From assembly GCF_019052655.1 (NCBI RefSeq), contig NZ_JAHQVB010000053.1:1-15396 (forward strand): a stretch of DNA of 15,396 nt, given 5' to 3'. Origin of the DNA: Holdemanella porci. GTDB taxonomy: Bacteria > Bacillota_I > Bacilli_A > Erysipelotrichales > Erysipelotrichaceae. Both the position numbers and the translations under genes were made by a program. The notes beneath the pieces are model-generated. The model saw nothing but the letters and a program-made list of their open reading frames with translations, did not search any database and was not told the DNA's origin. The number at the start of each line of letters is the position of its first letter. Position 1 is the first letter of the stretch. Positions 1 through 6,938 of the stretch are shown here, one piece after another.

Positions 1-252
1 AGTTGGAAGCAAGGCATGAGTGGATTTACATTGAGTACACTGGATACGCTGAACAGGAATTTGAATCTTACAATCACCACTGGAAATATCATCAATAATC
101 ACAAATCTTTTGTAGTGTCCATATAAGATAAAAAGACCAACGACACCACAAACAGGACAATGTAAAGAAAGCAGATCAATCGAAGCAACAAATGCTTGAT
201 AATCATCTTTGTTCAAAATCAGGTTGAAGTCGTTGGTAATTTTCAGTATCAT
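1..252 (-). CDS. Partial zinc-ribbon protein of an insertion sequence (DUF6431-like), C-terminus beyond the window
   Basis: An open frame of 84 codons runs from an ATG at 252-250 to the left edge without a stop. The N-terminal part carries two CxxC pairs, Cys32/Cys35 (context HCPVCG) and Cys72/Cys75 (context QCTQCKSTHALLP), with a YGHYKRF segment between them. This is the layout of DUF6431 zinc-ribbon proteins, which from family knowledge are commonly encoded with or near DDE transposases in Bacillota insertion sequences. The ribbon probably binds DNA. The catalytic partner would lie to the left, outside the window. No clear Shine-Dalgarno sequence precedes the ATG, so the exact start is uncertain; a long hairpin (272-310) lies just upstream. 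The family call comes from recalled motif layout, not a search. Confidence 0.62.
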   Translation of the reverse strand, partial: MILKITNDFNLILNKDDYQAFVASIDLLSLHCPVCGVVGLFILYGHYKRFVIIDDISSGDCKIQIPVQRIQCTQCKSTHALLPT

Positions 253-271
253 AATATTGTCTAAGAGGACG

Positions 272-310
272 GGTAGAAATCGCAACTTTGGTCGGTGAAG
301 GATTTCTACC
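272..310. repeat. Long inverted repeat or hairpin upstream of the zinc-ribbon gene
   Basis: GGTAGAAATC (272-281) and GATTTCTACC (301-310) form a perfect 10-bp stem with a 19-nt loop, followed on the plus strand by six T. Read on the plus strand it has the form of an intrinsic terminator. Read on the minus strand it would sit in the 5' leader of the zinc-ribbon gene. In insertion sequences such leader hairpins can block read-through transcription or translation from outside. Which role applies here is inference. Confidence 0.55.
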
Positions 311-465
311 TTTTTTATTTACGTCCAATCCCTTCTAAGAATACTGTAACAAAAAGATAGGAAATGTTCACCCTAAAAGTGTTTAAAGGATATCTCTTTC
401 TCAGAGTTAAAATCCCTATGACTTTTAAAGGTTGATTTATCCCTATCCAGTTTTATATATTCAAC

Positions 466-488
466 AAAAGCTGTCTAAGACAGCTTTT
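466..488. terminator. Short hairpin with T-tract, terminator-like, just upstream of aspartokinase
   Basis: AAAAGCTGTC (466-475) pairs perfectly with GACAGCTTTT (479-488) around a 3-nt TAA loop, and the T-tract continues to 489. It can act in both directions because the stem ends in A on one side and T on the other. It probably stops read-through from the left, insulating the aspartokinase operon from the mobile-element region. It could instead be a 5' stabilising hairpin if transcription starts at the promoter-like sequence around 432-459. The rest of the 253-522 gap holds no convincing gene. Confidence 0.5.
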
Positions 489-490
489 TA

Positions 491-501
491 TATGCTAAAA
501 T
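491..501 (+). promoter_or_regulatory. Extended -10 promoter candidate for the aspartokinase operon
   Basis: TATGCTAAAAT differs at one base from the Bacillota extended -10 consensus TRTGnTATAAT. No good -35 is present at the right distance; the spacer falls in the hairpin at 466-488. Transcription would start near 508, giving a leader of about 15 nt with a GGAG ribosome binding site at 511-514. An alternative is TTGATT (432-437) with TATATA (454-459) at 16-bp spacing, which would place the hairpin at the 5' end of the mRNA. Confidence 0.4.
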
Positions 502-522
502 AGTGTGGTTGGAGAATAAAAT

Positions 523-1707
523 ATGAATATAGTTGAAAAATATGGTGGAACCAGCGTTGGAACCATTGAACAGATTCAGGCTATTGCATTTCATGCCAAA
601 CACATGAAAGAACAAGGTCACAATCTAGTCATTGTTGCGAGTGCCATGGGAAAAACCACAAATAAATTAATAGAATTAGCTCATAGTGTCACAAACAATC
701 CAAACAAACGAGAATTGGATTCTTTATTATCTACGGGTGAGCAACAAACAATTACACTTCTTGCGATTGCGATGAATTCAATAGGTGTGGATGCAATCAG
801 CTTAACTGGCTATCAAGCCGGTTTTCTAACAAGTAAACACCATTCTCGTGCTTTGATCAAAGATATTGATACAACTACAATACAATCTCATTTAGACCAG
901 GGAAAAGTTGTTGTTGTAGCCGGCTTTCAAGGCGCTACTGAATATGGAGACATCACTACTTTAGGTCGTGGTGGAAGTGATACAACAGCGGTTGCGATTG
1001 CCGCAAAACTTGGTTATCAATGTCACATTTTTACCGATGTAGATGGAGTTTATACAATTGACCCAAGATTATATACGCGTGCTAAAAAGCTAAAATCCAT
1101 TTCTTATGAAGAAATGATGCAGATGGCCTGTTTAGGAGCTGGAGTATTAGAAACTCGAAGTGTCGAACTAGCCAGTAAATATAATGTTCCCCTTTTCTTA
1201 GGAAAAGCTTTGGAAACAGATTTAGAGAAAGGAACTTGGATTATGCATAAAGAATTAGAAGATATGCCAATTACAGGTTTAAGTGTAAAAGATGACTATG
1301 CGATCATGCGCTTTATGCACTTACCTAATGATGGTGTTTATTTAGGAAAACTATTTAAGATGATTTCCGATTTAAATATCAACCTAGATACAATTTCACA
1401 ACAATTAGATGATGAAGGTCTAGCCAACTTTACTTTATATTGTTCTGAAGAACAAAGCAATCAAATCATGGAACATGCCTCAAAAGAATATCCTGTACAT
1501 CAAATGCTTGGATACATTAAATTGTCTTTAGTAGGACTTGGTATTTCTACACATTCAGGTATTGCCAGTAAAGTATTAAACATCTTAAGTGAAAATAGCA
1601 TTAAGTATTATATGATTACTTCTAGTGAAATCTCTATCTCATTAACAATTGAAAAGAAAGATAAAGTTAAAGCCGTTCAAGCACTTGGAAAGGCATTTGA
1701 TCTATAA
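523..1707 (+). CDS. lysC: Aspartokinase (monofunctional, ACT-domain regulated)
   Basis: Phosphorylates L-aspartate with ATP, the first step of the lysine/DAP, threonine and methionine pathways, in the cytoplasm. The 394-residue product has the amino-acid kinase fold: KYGGTSVG at 6-13, STGEQ at 70-74, GRGGSDTTA at 148-156 and TDVDG at 171-175. Two C-terminal ACT domains (roughly 265-330 and 335-394) normally bind the end-product inhibitor. Length is slightly below the usual 400-410. The helix that usually reads GAKVLHxRSVE reads GAGVLETRSVE here (205-215), a variant I believe exists in some clostridial homologues. The start follows a GGAG box. The stop TAA overlaps the next gene's ATG by one base, implying translational coupling. 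No lysine riboswitch precedes it, so control is probably allosteric. Which amino acid inhibits it cannot be read from sequence; lysC is chosen over dapG or thr-type paralogues by convention. Confidence 0.93.
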   Translation: MNIVEKYGGTSVGTIEQIQAIAFHAKHMKEQGHNLVIVASAMGKTTNKLIELAHSVTNNPNKRELDSLLSTGEQQTITLLAIAMNSIGVDAISLTGYQAGFLTSKHHSRALIKDIDTTTIQSHLDQGKVVVVAGFQGATEYGDITTLGRGGSDTTAVAIAAKLGYQCHIFTDVDGVYTIDPRLYTRAKKLKSISYEEMMQMACLGAGVLETRSVELASKYNVPLFLGKALETDLEKGTWIMHKELEDMPITGLSVKDDYAIMRFMHLPNDGVYLGKLFKMISDLNINLDTISQQLDDEGLANFTLYCSEEQSNQIMEHASKEYPVHQMLGYIKLSLVGLGISTHSGIASKVLNILSENSIKYYMITSSEISISLTIEKKDKVKAVQALGKAFDL

Positions 1708-3041
1708 TGGAACTTCCAGTTAAATTTAAAGAACAAATGAAAGAGCTTCTTCAAGAAGAATATGGAGATTATCTAAATAGTTTTGATCATGATAGATATT
1801 ATGGTTTAAGAGTCAATACACTAAAGATTTCTGTTGAAGAATTCTTAAAGATTTCCCCTTTTAAACTAGAACCCATCCCTTGGACAAACGATGGCTTCTA
1901 TTATTCAAGTGAAGATAAACCCAGTAAACACCCCTACTATTATGCAGGCCTTTACTATCTTCAAGAACCAAGTGCTATGTTACCAGCTCAAGTGCTTCCT
2001 GTAGACGAAAATGATATTGTATTAGATACGTGTGCAGCTCCTGGTGGAAAGAGCACAAAGCTTGCGACAAAGCTCAATCATAATGGACTTTTAATTTCAA
2101 ATGATATAAGTTCTTCAAGATGCCAAGGACTCTTAAAGAATATCGAACTATTTGGTTGTGACAATGCTTGGGTTACCAGTGAAGATTTGACAAACATGGA
2201 ACAACATTATCCAGAAACATTTGATAAGATTCTAGTGGATGCCCCATGTAGTGGTGAAGGCATGTTTCGAAAAGAGCCGGACTTAATCAAAAGCTGGATT
2301 GAAAAAGACGATACGTTCTATCCGCCTATTCAAAAAACCATTTTAAATGCTGCTGTATCCATGTTAAAGCCAGGTGGATCCATTGTCTATTCCACTTGTA
2401 CTTTTTCGATTCACGAAAATGAAGAAGTTATTCAAGATGTATTAGACAAACATCCAGACTTACATCTTGTTCCTATTAATAAAATTGATGGTATGATGCC
2501 AGGTGTAAACATGAAGGAATGTGTTCGTTTATATCCACATAAAATCAAGGGAGAAGGTCACTTTGTAGCTTTACTTGTCAAAGACGGAGAAACAAAACAT
2601 AAAAAAATAAGACTGGAGCCAAGCGATAGGCTTGATGATTGTGTTACTGATTTTTTACGATTGGTTAAATTAAATAAGGGAGCCATTAAAATCAAAAAGG
2701 ACAAGGTCATCTGGTTAAACAGTGATTTTCAAGCTTATAAAGGCTATCGCGTCTTAAGATCTGGCTTATTATTAGGTCAACTTAAAGGTAAACATTTTGA
2801 GCCAAGTCAAAGCCTTGCCCTTGCCCTTTGTCCTGAACAATTTAAAAATGTATTAAACTTCTCGATTGAAGATGAGCGTGTTATTAAATACTTAAAAGGT
2901 GAAACTCTAGATGTGAAAGATTTGGATTCAAAAACATCTGGATGGACACTTGTTTGCGTAAATAACTTCCCTTTAGGATTTGCGAAACTTTCTAAAGGCT
3001 CATTAAAAAATAAATATGCGAAAGGATGGCGTTATCAATGA
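1707..3041 (+). CDS. rsmF: RsmF-like rRNA cytosine-C5 methyltransferase (NOL1/NOP2/Sun family)
   Basis: Uses S-adenosylmethionine to methylate C5 of a cytosine in RNA, by homology in 16S rRNA. The 444-residue protein shows the family order: a QEPSAMLPA motif (86-94), the SAM-binding DTCAAPGGKS (107-116), the DAPCSGEGMF motif IV with Cys181 (178-187), and YSTCTFS motif VI with Cys231 (228-234). In this family the motif VI cysteine is the nucleophile and the motif IV cysteine helps release the product. The C-terminal part (about 300-444) matches the RsmF RNA-binding and PUA-like region rather than a short RsmB-type end. The ATG overlaps the aspartokinase stop (TAATG). The exact target base is not decided by the sequence; a multi-site paralogue is possible. 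Confidence 0.9.
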   Translation: MELPVKFKEQMKELLQEEYGDYLNSFDHDRYYGLRVNTLKISVEEFLKISPFKLEPIPWTNDGFYYSSEDKPSKHPYYYAGLYYLQEPSAMLPAQVLPVDENDIVLDTCAAPGGKSTKLATKLNHNGLLISNDISSSRCQGLLKNIELFGCDNAWVTSEDLTNMEQHYPETFDKILVDAPCSGEGMFRKEPDLIKSWIEKDDTFYPPIQKTILNAAVSMLKPGGSIVYSTCTFSIHENEEVIQDVLDKHPDLHLVPINKIDGMMPGVNMKECVRLYPHKIKGEGHFVALLVKDGETKHKKIRLEPSDRLDDCVTDFLRLVKLNKGAIKIKKDKVIWLNSDFQAYKGYRVLRSGLLLGQLKGKHFEPSQSLALALCPEQFKNVLNFSIEDERVIKYLKGETLDVKDLDSKTSGWTLVCVNNFPLGFAKLSKGSLKNKYAKGWRYQ

Positions 3042-3721
3042 GACTTGACAAATATTTATCACATATGGGATTTGGCACAAGAAACGATGTAAAAAAATTA
3101 ATTAAAAACGGCTGGGTTACCATTAATGATGAAACCATAAAAAAGGCAGACTATAACGTAAAAGAAGATGATCGTGTTTGTGTGGATGATGAACCTGTAA
3201 GCTATGTAGAATACGAATACTATATTTTAAATAAGCCTCAAGGCTATGTGAGCGCCACAGAAGATATGCTCTATCCTACAGTCATGGAACTTGTCCAAAG
3301 CCAAAGACACGATTTGTATCCAGTTGGAAGATTGGATATAGATACAGAAGGATTATTACTCATCAGTAACGATGGTAAATTAACGCATGAAGTATTATCA
3401 CCAAAAAAACATGTAGATAAAAAATATTATGTTGAATTTGATGGAACTTTACCAGAAAATGCCGTAGACTTCTTTAATCAGCCTATGGAATTTGAGGAAT
3501 TTACTTCAGCCCCTTCAAAACTAGAAATTTTAGATACAAATAAAGCCTATCTAACGATTCATGAAGGAAAATTCCATCAAGTCAAAAGAATGTTTGAAAA
3601 GGCAAACTGCACTGTTACCTATCTCCAACGTATTGAGTTTGGTCCTTTAAAACTAAATGATTTACCATTAGGTGAATTTAGAGCTTTAACTCAAGAAGAA
3701 TTAGATGCCTTAAAAGGCTAA
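3038..3721 (+). CDS. rsuA: RsuA/RluB-family rRNA pseudouridine synthase
   Basis: Converts a specific uridine in rRNA to pseudouridine, most likely U516 of 16S rRNA. The 227-residue protein has an N-terminal S4 RNA-binding domain (MRLDKYLSHMGFGTR..., about 1-60) and a catalytic domain with the GRLDIDTEGLLL motif, whose Asp100 corresponds to the catalytic aspartate of RsuA. The motif KFHQVKRMF (158-166) is also typical. I chose the ATG at 3038 because it overlaps the preceding stop as ATGA, follows AAAGGA (3021-3026) at good distance, and gives the standard MRLDKYL start. An upstream in-frame ATG at 3026 has no ribosome site. RluB or RluF specificity cannot be fully excluded, but the length fits RsuA. 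Confidence 0.9.
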   Translation: MRLDKYLSHMGFGTRNDVKKLIKNGWVTINDETIKKADYNVKEDDRVCVDDEPVSYVEYEYYILNKPQGYVSATEDMLYPTVMELVQSQRHDLYPVGRLDIDTEGLLLISNDGKLTHEVLSPKKHVDKKYYVEFDGTLPENAVDFFNQPMEFEEFTSAPSKLEILDTNKAYLTIHEGKFHQVKRMFEKANCTVTYLQRIEFGPLKLNDLPLGEFRALTQEELDALKG

Positions 3722-3722
3722 G

Positions 3723-3756
3723 AAAACCTGAGAGATCATAAACTCTCAGGTTTTTT
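3723..3756. terminator. Strong bidirectional intrinsic terminator between converging operons
   Basis: AAAACCTGAGAG (3723-3734) and CTCTCAGGTTTT (3743-3754) form a perfect 12-bp stem with an 8-nt loop, followed by a T-run ending at 3756. The A-run on the other side gives a T-run on the minus strand, so it can terminate both the aspartokinase operon and the mannose-6-phosphate isomerase operon, whose last stop codon is at 3782. Confidence 0.9.
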
Positions 3757-3781
3757 CTTTAGGCCAAAAATGTCCATTACT

Positions 3782-5506
3782 TTAGTTTCTTACATATGCC
3801 TTTAACACTTTAATTTCATCACAACCATAAGGCTTGATTGTATATTCCTTGATACTTGCAGGAATAATGAAGGTTTCTGCATAATGCACAATGAATGGTT
3901 CAAAGTCACCTTCAATAATGGCACTCTTTCCATCAATTAAATTCAACATATTCACTGTACCATGTGTTTTATGGAATGAATCATTGTTGATTGTATATCT
4001 TCTTGTTTCAATAAATTCTAATTCATGAAGTCCCGTATGTTCGATCTTACAATCATTTCCATCTTCTTTTACTTCATAAGTCGCATTGACCAAGTTTTCT
4101 TTGACCCATTTTGTCGTACGATCCCATTGAATGACATGTTTTCCATGTTCAATATTAATAGGTCGAGGAAGTCCATCTAAGCCTAGTCTTTGCCAGTCCC
4201 ACAATTTAAATGTGAAGATATAAGGTGTAGCACTAATTTCTAATACCATCGCATTCTTTCCTGAACAATGACAAGTTCCTGCTGGAATTAAGAAATGATC
4301 ATGTTTCTTTGCCGGAAACTTATTGATATATTTATCCGCGTCAAATACAATTTCACCACGTTGCGCAGACTCTAAATCAGAAATCATTTCATTGGGTTGA
4401 ATATCTTCTTTTAGACCTAAATACACATGTGCATCTTCTTTGGCATCTAGAATATAATAACTCTCATCTTGTGTATAACTCATACCAAAATTCTTTTTAA
4501 TATATTCCGTTAATGGATGTACTTGTAAAGACAAGTTTTGTCCTTCCATCGTATCTAGAAAGTCAAAGCGAATTGGAAATTCTGCCCCAAAACGAGCATA
4601 GACTTGTTCTCCCAATAATTCTTTTGGTTGATACAACACTAAATCCATAGCTGGAAGTTCAAATGTAACTCCATCATAGTCAAATAGAATGCTGTTTTCT
4701 TCTGGCACACCATCAAAGCTCCATGCATAATTGGACTGATTCTTGTCTAAGTTACAAACTTCCTTCATCCATTGACCACCCCATACGCCTGGATCAAAGT
4801 ATGGTACTGTACGAAATGGTTTTTGAGCAAGTAGACTTAAACTTTCTTTAAAAGTATCACTTGAAATCATCTTTGGATCGTTTGATTTGTTTGTGTCCAC
4901 CACATAATCAAAACTTTCAAATCTTTCAGCCTTATGCTTATCGGCAATACGCCATTCAATAAAATAACCACGCTTGTATTTCTTTAAAATATCTTCATCA
5001 AAGTTTGTCGCATTATAGTTAGCCATCCCTTTACGATAGCGTAGTTGAATTTCCCAACGTGCCATATCAAAGTAAACATACATATCGCCATGACTTACTA
5101 AACTAGCACCCACTCCATATACAATGACAGAGCCTTTATGTTCATTGATTTTGTCTTTAGCTTCTTCTAGTTTATCTTCATCCATAAAATCCACAAGATT
5201 ACCATAATACATCTTACCAAACACACGATCATCCGTTAGATTGTATTTCATTTGTTCGGCCATGGTTTTTCCATCCTTAAAAATATCATGCATATTGATT
5301 TCCAAAGAAAAATTGAAGCGTTTGATGAGTTCATATACTTCATTCTCATCTACGCCTGGATAATAATCAAAGACTACAACACTCCTATTATTAATTTTCT
5401 TATTTAACTCCTGATAAATTGCATCATATCCATGAAACGCTCTATGATTCTTTATTGTCGTCTTAGGAAAACGATCATATTCCGATTTAAAATTTAAATA
5501 ACTCAT
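3782..5506 (-). CDS. manA: Class I mannose-6-phosphate isomerase with a long N-terminal extension
   Basis: Interconverts mannose 6-phosphate and fructose 6-phosphate, linking mannose use or mannosylation to glycolysis. The C-terminal half of the 574-residue protein is a type I phosphomannose isomerase cupin. SLQVHP (326-331) supplies Gln328 and His330, Glu348 lies in QDESYYIL, and His413 lies in IPAGTCHCSG, matching the Gln-His-Glu-His zinc set of the family. The first 235 or so residues are not part of the usual enzyme (about 310-390 residues in bacteria). They contain hydrophobic strands (VVVFDYYPGVD at 43-53, SVIVYGVGASLV at 126-137) and a conserved-looking block DMARWEIQLRYRKGM (147-161). 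I recall similar extended proteins in other anaerobes but know no function; a degenerate nucleotide-binding fold is possible, and no Walker A motif is visible. The start overlaps the previous stop as ATGA. Reaction confident, N-terminal role unknown. Confidence 0.88.
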   Translation of the reverse strand: MSYLNFKSEYDRFPKTTIKNHRAFHGYDAIYQELNKKINNRSVVVFDYYPGVDENEVYELIKRFNFSLEINMHDIFKDGKTMAEQMKYNLTDDRVFGKMYYGNLVDFMDEDKLEEAKDKINEHKGSVIVYGVGASLVSHGDMYVYFDMARWEIQLRYRKGMANYNATNFDEDILKKYKRGYFIEWRIADKHKAERFESFDYVVDTNKSNDPKMISSDTFKESLSLLAQKPFRTVPYFDPGVWGGQWMKEVCNLDKNQSNYAWSFDGVPEENSILFDYDGVTFELPAMDLVLYQPKELLGEQVYARFGAEFPIRFDFLDTMEGQNLSLQVHPLTEYIKKNFGMSYTQDESYYILDAKEDAHVYLGLKEDIQPNEMISDLESAQRGEIVFDADKYINKFPAKKHDHFLIPAGTCHCSGKNAMVLEISATPYIFTFKLWDWQRLGLDGLPRPINIEHGKHVIQWDRTTKWVKENLVNATYEVKEDGNDCKIEHTGLHELEFIETRRYTINNDSFHKTHGTVNMLNLIDGKSAIIEGDFEPFIVHYAETFIIPASIKEYTIKPYGCDEIKVLKAYVRN

Positions 5507-6039
5507 TCTTCCTCCACCTTCAATTCACCATTTTCCTTATACACTCTTACTGTAAAAGGATGCTCTTCTACACGCTTATAATCATGACCCGCATTGCTTG
5601 GCCACATACATTGTACTTTCAACTCACTATTTCCCGTATTCACAAGGCGATGTGCCAAATGACCATTAATATAGTGAACACTTCCCACTTTTACTTTTTC
5701 AGCATGACAATGATAATCTTCATCCATCAATAAAAGAAGACCTTCACCACCCATGCCACAATAGATTTCATCACAATCTAAACTTTCATGGAAATGTCCA
5801 CGCGTTACATTACATTCGCCATTCACGCATACTGGCTGCATCACAGTCAATCCATAACACAAACCATCATGTTCATACGAATACACTTCATACATAATTT
5901 GATCATCTGAAACACTTGAATCCACACTCTTATAGAATGTTTTAGCATTCGAATACAATTTTGTACTCTTCTTTACATCCTCACCTTCAATTACACCATT
6001 TAAATAATCATGAAATACTTTTGCGTCTTTAATTTCCAT
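5503..6039 (-). CDS. Cupin-type (archaeal-type) glucose-6-phosphate isomerase
   Basis: Interconverts glucose 6-phosphate and fructose 6-phosphate; a cytoplasmic metal-dependent cupin unrelated to ordinary PGI. The 178-residue product carries TRGHFHESLDCDEIYCGMGGEG, which I mark by its ligands His82, His84 and Glu91, with His130 in NGHLAHR. The spacing 2, 7 and 39 residues equals that of the Pyrococcus furiosus enzyme's metal ligands (His88, His90, Glu97, His136). I placed the start at 6039 because AGGAGG precedes that ATG by 6 nt and the protein then starts like its family. A longer in-frame start at 6177 would run through the promoter and operators. It is the first gene of a two-gene operon and overlaps the mannose-6-phosphate isomerase start by 4 nt. 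The pair would feed both sugars into the fructose 6-phosphate pool. The archaeal-type enzyme hints at ancient horizontal transfer, as seen in scattered bacteria. Confidence 0.87.
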   Translation of the reverse strand: MEIKDAKVFHDYLNGVIEGEDVKKSTKLYSNAKTFYKSVDSSVSDDQIMYEVYSYEHDGLCYGLTVMQPVCVNGECNVTRGHFHESLDCDEIYCGMGGEGLLLLMDEDYHCHAEKVKVGSVHYINGHLAHRLVNTGNSELKVQCMWPSNAGHDYKRVEEHPFTVRVYKENGELKVEEE

Positions 6040-6056
6040 AATTGCCTCCTGTCTAA

Positions 6057-6100
6057 TTGTTATAACATTCAATTTCATTATAAAACTATTGTTATAACAT
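6057..6100. promoter_or_regulatory. Twin palindromic operator-like boxes (TGTTATAACA x2)
   Basis: The perfect 10-bp palindrome TGTTATAACA occurs at 6058-6067 and again at 6090-6099. Both copies lie in the same longer context, ATTGTTATAACATT, and their centres are 32 bp apart, about three helical turns. One copy fills the promoter spacer directly next to the -35; the other covers about +3 to +12. This is a classic layout for a dimeric repressor, perhaps of a sugar-responding GntR- or LacI-like class. The regulator is not encoded in the window and its family is a guess. Confidence 0.65.
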
Positions 6101-6105
6101 TTCAA
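6077..6105 (-). promoter_or_regulatory. Consensus sigma-A promoter of the sugar-isomerase operon
   Basis: On the minus strand, TTGAAA (6105-6100) is followed after exactly 17 bp by TATAAT (6082-6077). Transcription would start near 6070, about 31 nt before the start codon at 6039. The spacer and the start region each contain one copy of the palindrome described separately. Confidence 0.8.
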
Positions 6106-6235
6106 TATAAAAACAATCACAATATTTATACATCCATAAATATCACTGATCTCCATTATATTATTACTAAATTTCAATTCATTTTCTGAAGTTCACTCCC
6201 CATTTACATGCAAATCACGTATTTTAGTAATGTAC

Positions 6236-6264
6236 AAATAAAAAGGAATCCCTAAAGATTCCTT
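6236..6264 (-). terminator. Intrinsic terminator of the lysine operon, overlapping the dapH stop
   Basis: On the minus strand AAGGAATC (6264-6257) pairs with GATTCCTT (6250-6243), giving an 8-bp stem with a 6-nt loop, followed by a T-rich tail. The upstream stem arm encodes the last residues of DapH and the stop codon (6254-6252) lies in the loop, so the gene and terminator share sequence. The stretch between this and the sugar-isomerase promoter (about 6106-6235) shows nothing else that I recognise. Confidence 0.8.
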
Positions 6265-6929
6265 AAAGCATCCTCTAACTTTGTCTTTTGTGTAGCCTTT
6301 TCATCCTTCATTTTAATGACTCTTGCAGGACATCCTGCAACTACCGCATTTTCTGGCACATCATCAATAACTACGGCACCAGCTGCAACAACAGCATTTT
6401 TACCTACATGTACCCCTTCAATCACTACGGCATTGGCACCAACTAAAACATCATCCTCAATGATAACCGGTGTTGCACTAGCTGGTTCAATGACACCTGC
6501 AAGTACAGCTCCAGCTCCAATATGACAATGTTTTCCTACAGTAGCTCTTCCACCTAAAACGGCTCCCATATCAATCATAGTACCTTCACCAATGACAGCA
6601 CCAATATTAATAATAGCCCCCATCATAATAACGGCATTATCTCCAATTTCAACTTGTTCACGAATAAATGCACCTGGTTCAATACGTGCATGAATATTTT
6701 TTAGATCCAACATAGGAACAGCACTATTACGACAATTGTTTTCGACTTCATAGTCCACTTCTGGATTCATCAAAAGAACAGGTTCTATATCTTTCCAATC
6801 CCCAAATACAACATTGCCAAAGACTTTACAATTTGGAAAAGAAATCTCTCTTTCTGAATTAAAATATACTTTTACCGGCGTTTTCTTTTCAGCCGTTTGA
6901 ATATAACGAATAATTTGTTCTGCTTCCAT
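6252..6929 (-). CDS. dapH: Tetrahydrodipicolinate N-acetyltransferase
   Basis: Transfers acetyl from acetyl-CoA to tetrahydrodipicolinate, the committing step of the acetylase variant of DAP synthesis. The 225-residue protein has an N-terminal alpha/beta domain (about 1-75) with the KKTPVKVY segment seen in the DapH family, then a left-handed beta-helix of hexapeptide repeats (about 79-205; for example [28 protein letters not shown]). B. subtilis DapH (YkuQ) is of similar length; succinylase-type DapD is longer and differs at the N-terminus. AGGAGG lies 5 nt before the ATG. It is the last gene of the operon, 9 nt after dapB, and has a terminator overlapping its end. The nearby M20 deacetylase supports the acetyl over the succinyl route. 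Confidence 0.94.
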   Translation of the reverse strand: MEAEQIIRYIQTAEKKTPVKVYFNSEREISFPNCKVFGNVVFGDWKDIEPVLLMNPEVDYEVENNCRNSAVPMLDLKNIHARIEPGAFIREQVEIGDNAVIMMGAIINIGAVIGEGTMIDMGAVLGGRATVGKHCHIGAGAVLAGVIEPASATPVIIEDDVLVGANAVVIEGVHVGKNAVVAAGAVVIDDVPENAVVAGCPARVIKMKDEKATQKTKLEDALRNL

Positions 6930-6938
6930 ATATACCTC

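Noticed and set aside
3026..3037. Four extra residues (MALS) at the start of the pseudouridine synthase
   Set aside because: No ribosome site precedes the upstream ATG, while the next ATG overlaps the previous stop and matches the family start.
6040..6177. A 46-residue N-terminal extension of the cupin glucose-6-phosphate isomerase frame
   Set aside because: It runs through the consensus promoter and both palindromes, lacks a ribosome site, and the ATG at 6039 has AGGAGG in place and gives the family start.
6316..6525. A Thr/Ala/Ser/Pro-rich plus-strand frame of 69 codons
   Set aside because: Its repetitive look is the reverse image of the hexapeptide repeats of DapH on the other strand.
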